Assembly (NCBI RefSeq): GCF_038396755.1
Contig: NZ_CP149822.1
Location: 3,844,001-3,908,000 of the forward strand
Direction of reading: 5' to 3'
DNA from: Chitinophaga pollutisoli
Lineage (GTDB): Bacteria > Bacteroidota > Bacteroidia > Chitinophagales > Chitinophagaceae
Length of the DNA: 64,000 nt
Part shown: positions 61,922-64,000 of the stretch, one piece after another
How positions within the stretch are numbered: position 1 is the first letter of the stretch
Layout: each line of letters starts with the position of its first letter
Translations under genes and position numbers: made by a program
The notes under the pieces: model-generated
Databases searched by the model: none
The model's input: only the letters and a program-made list of their open reading frames with translations
What the model was told of the DNA's origin: nothing

Positions 61922-64000
61922 TCAGAATTTAAATCCGAACGTCACATACGGCAAGGTACCTTCCGAAGAATGGCCGAGCACCGCCGTGAGCACCACGAGA
62001 TTGACGGGCGAGAAGTACACGCCGCCGCCGAAGCCGTTATGCCATTTGCCGGAGTCTTCGCCACGGTACCACACGCGCCCCACATCGTTGAAACCGATGA
62101 GGCCCACAGAGCCAGGGAGGATATACGAAGTGAAGTCGAACAGTTTGACGCGCAGCTCCATGTTGTTGTAGAACATACCGTGCCCGGCGAAGCGGTTGTT
62201 GCGGAAACCGCGGAGATTGGCCGTTCCCCCGAGCGACAGCGCCTGGAAGAATTCCGGGTTGCCCCAGGTATAACCGCCGCCGAAACGGGTAACCAGCACT
62301 ACGTTGGGCGGCAGGCCGAGGGAGGCGTAAATGCTCATGTCCGACCGGACCTGCAACATGTTCCTGCTGGCGCCGTTGATTCCTTTGCTGCCCAGGATAT
62401 ACGTATTCCAGAGGAGGCCGCGGGTGGCCACGAGCTTGTTGTCGCGCGTGTCGATGGCAAAGGCGCCGCGGAGGCCGGCGTAACTTTTCTTCGCATACAG
62501 GCGAACGGAATCCCCTTTGTCGAATGCATCGAGGAATCTGCCGTAATTGTGTTCCGGTTCGAGAGAAGCGGCGGTGACAGACGGCCCTATGGCGAAACTG
62601 ATGTTCTGCGCCAGGTTGGTGCGCAGCATCATTTCCGCGGAATAAATATTGAAGCGGCTGCGGTAGTAACGGATCGGCGGATCGGTGACGTTTTTATCGT
62701 ACACCGTTTCGTTTCCGAAGCCGAAGAAATTGACCGTATTGTGTGGTGCGCGCGCCAGCCCGTACAGCAACAAGTCTGATTTGCCGATCACGTCGTTGAA
62801 TTGTCCTTCGTACCGGAATTGCCAGGCTTCCGTTGCCAGGGCATGCATGCCCGTCAGCCGGTGGCGCACGGCAAAGGAATCTTTCCGGAACCCTTGCCCG
62901 GTGTACTCCATGCCCACACCGAGGAGCAGCCCGTCGTCGAGGTTGAAGCCGCCGGTGACGAGGGGCATCAGTTTGTTATACTTAAACGCCATCCGGTTGT
63001 AACGGATTACATCCGGGTCGGAAGAAAGGCGCAGGCCCGCGCGGTTGCCTATGGCAAAGCTGTCTTCCTTGTGTTTCAGGTCGTAAATACGTGTTTTTTT
63101 ACCGCCGCCGGAAGCAACGCTGTCGATATACGTGTCTTTTTCCGCGCCCCCGATCAGCCGTACCCGGATGCGGGGATGGCCTTCTCCGGTGAGCACGAAA
63201 CGGTCTTGCCCGCCGAGGCCGTAGATTGCTACTTCCTTCGTATGCGCGGGATCGAAGGTGCGGTCGAAGAGTTTTTGCTCCAGGTCGCCCGATTTACTGA
63301 TCTTGCGCGACACCACGCGCACTTTCCCGTCGTCCAGCCGGGTGATGGTGAACTGTTCGTTCTTCTGCGAGCCGGTCACATCCACGCCTTTGGCAAGGAA
63401 GCGGTAATATTTGAGGGCTTCGCTTTTCATGATGCCCCGCCTGGCTTTCAGCCGTTCCAGCATCATATCGCCGGTGAGGCTGCGGATGGAATCGGGCAAC
63501 TGGCGCACGGCTTCTTCGATGGCTTCGTCGGTCATTTTCACCGTGAAGGATTCCGCTTCCTTCGCCCACTGTTGTTCGGACAGGTTGGTGAGGAAGTTGC
63601 GGTCGAAGTAGCGCGGGTTGAAGTTCAGCCCGTTGATGTTCGGGATATTTTTCCGGAAGCCCTGGATATTGGGCATGAGCCACGCGCGGCTTGCCATCCT
63701 AGGGATCACGCCTTCGTTGACGAAAAACGCCTGGTCGCGGTCGCGTGGGATCGGAAAGAATTCTTTCTTCTTCTTATCTTTTTCGGCCCACCAGCGCCAT
63801 TGATCGTCGTGCCGGTCCCAGTCGCCGATGAAGAAATCGAGCAGGCGCGCCTGCAACACGGCTTTCTGGTTCACGGAATTATCGTTGTCTTCGAGCAGGT
63901 TCTCGAGTACTTTCAGCGTGTTGTAGGTTTTGCTGGCAGTAACGGGCTCGCGTTCTTCGAAGAGGTAAACGCCGCCGGCGAAGTCGTGGCGGAAGATGCC
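61922..64000 (-). CDS. Omp85-type outer-membrane barrel with an upstream kinase-like segment, N-terminus beyond right edge
   Basis: The minus-strand frame is open from the window edge to 61922, at least 692 codons; a GTG at 63874 is inside the gene, not its start. The C-terminal 330 residues form a 16-strand-type barrel of the Omp85/surface antigen class, with the LRGFRNNRF motif and a final Phe. The N-terminal visible part reads FFIGDWDRHDDQWRWW and then FPIPRDRDQAF. These resemble the catalytic loop and metal-binding Asp of atypical kinases (FAM20C, HipA or PI-kinase-like), here joined to an outer-membrane barrel. The full N-terminus is needed; a phosphoesterase domain could precede it. Confidence 0.75.
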   Translation of the reverse strand, partial: GIFRHDFAGGVYLFEEREPVTASKTYNTLKVLENLLEDNDNSVNQKAVLQARLLDFFIGDWDRHDDQWRWWAEKDKKKKEFFPIPRDRDQAFFVNEGVIPRMASRAWLMPNIQGFRKNIPNINGLNFNPRYFDRNFLTNLSEQQWAKEAESFTVKMTDEAIEEAVRQLPDSIRSLTGDMMLERLKARRGIMKSEALKYYRFLAKGVDVTGSQKNEQFTITRLDDGKVRVVSRKISKSGDLEQKLFDRTFDPAHTKEVAIYGLGGQDRFVLTGEGHPRIRVRLIGGAEKDTYIDSVASGGGKKTRIYDLKHKEDSFAIGNRAGLRLSSDPDVIRYNRMAFKYNKLMPLVTGGFNLDDGLLLGVGMEYTGQGFRKDSFAVRHRLTGMHALATEAWQFRYEGQFNDVIGKSDLLLYGLARAPHNTVNFFGFGNETVYDKNVTDPPIRYYRSRFNIYSAEMMLRTNLAQNISFAIGPSVTAASLEPEHNYGRFLDAFDKGDSVRLYAKKSYAGLRGAFAIDTRDNKLVATRGLLWNTYILGSKGINGASRNMLQVRSDMSIYASLGLPPNVVLVTRFGGGYTWGNPEFFQALSLGGTANLRGFRNNRFAGHGMFYNNMELRVKLFDFTSYILPGSVGLIGFNDVGRVWYRGEDSGKWHNGFGGGVYFSPVNLVVLTAVLGHSSEGTLPYVTFGFKF

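Overview
The window looks like chromosomal DNA of a Bacteroidota member close to Chitinophaga (Chitinophagaceae). Evidence: a SusC/SusD pair with a FecI-type sigma factor and a FecR anti-sigma factor, a short sigma-A with an N-terminus typical of the phylum, TANNTTTG -7 promoter elements with TTG 19 bp upstream, many lipoproteins whose Cys is followed by KK, no useful Shine-Dalgarno sites, and the order tatA-gatA-lytic transglycosylase. No phage, plasmid or CRISPR was seen. Most of the window is GC-rich; one AT-rich patch at about 29.2-30.1 kb stands out.

Layout. 1-644: lipoprotein cut by the window edge. 802-8583: OmpR-type two-component pair followed by a tolC-RND-adaptor efflux operon; the same 16-bp direct-repeat site lies before both units. 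8782-14798: response regulator/kinase, triple-receiver hybrid kinase and CheR, with a lone receiver gene convergent (14791-15177). 15331-17454: secreted M3 peptidase. 17943-19208: lipoprotein. 19384-28707: a glycan-uptake locus with sigma factor, FecR, SusC, SusD, an IPT/NHL lipoprotein and a GH20-like hydrolase, then a GNAT gene. 29243-30252: decayed kinase-like gene beside tRNA-Ala(GGC). 30399-33904: second OmpR-type pair followed by htrA, with a related direct repeat before htrA. 33951-39522: leftward five-gene operon of an E1-like adenylyltransferase, a GNAT-fold acyltransferase, a 7TM histidine kinase, a receiver-kinase and a receiver. 40088-40816: exported Mn-type superoxide dismutase. 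41291-44076: GT-C-like membrane protein and an LptF/LptG permease. 45611-50632: core genes rpoD, ffh, rpsP, rimM, trmD, rplS and tatA. 50709-53422: frameshifted gatA and an MltD-like transglycosylase. 53644-61852: lipoprotein, cation/proton antiporter, S4 protein, lysA, a frameshifted DUF3267-like gene and a large GAF-like protein. 61922-64000: Omp85-type barrel preceded by a kinase-like motif, cut by the right edge.

Signal transduction dominates: six histidine kinases, four response regulators and a CheR. The two OmpR-type pairs probably control efflux and HtrA-dependent envelope quality control through one type of site, TTCARAA-N4-TTCARA. The best candidate for an undescribed system is the 33951-39522 operon, which places two possible signal-making or modifying enzymes directly before a membrane sensor and two receiver proteins. 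Two single-base frameshifts (gatA and the DUF3267-like gene) are each repaired by one extra G in a G-run, so assembly errors should be excluded before calling them mutations.
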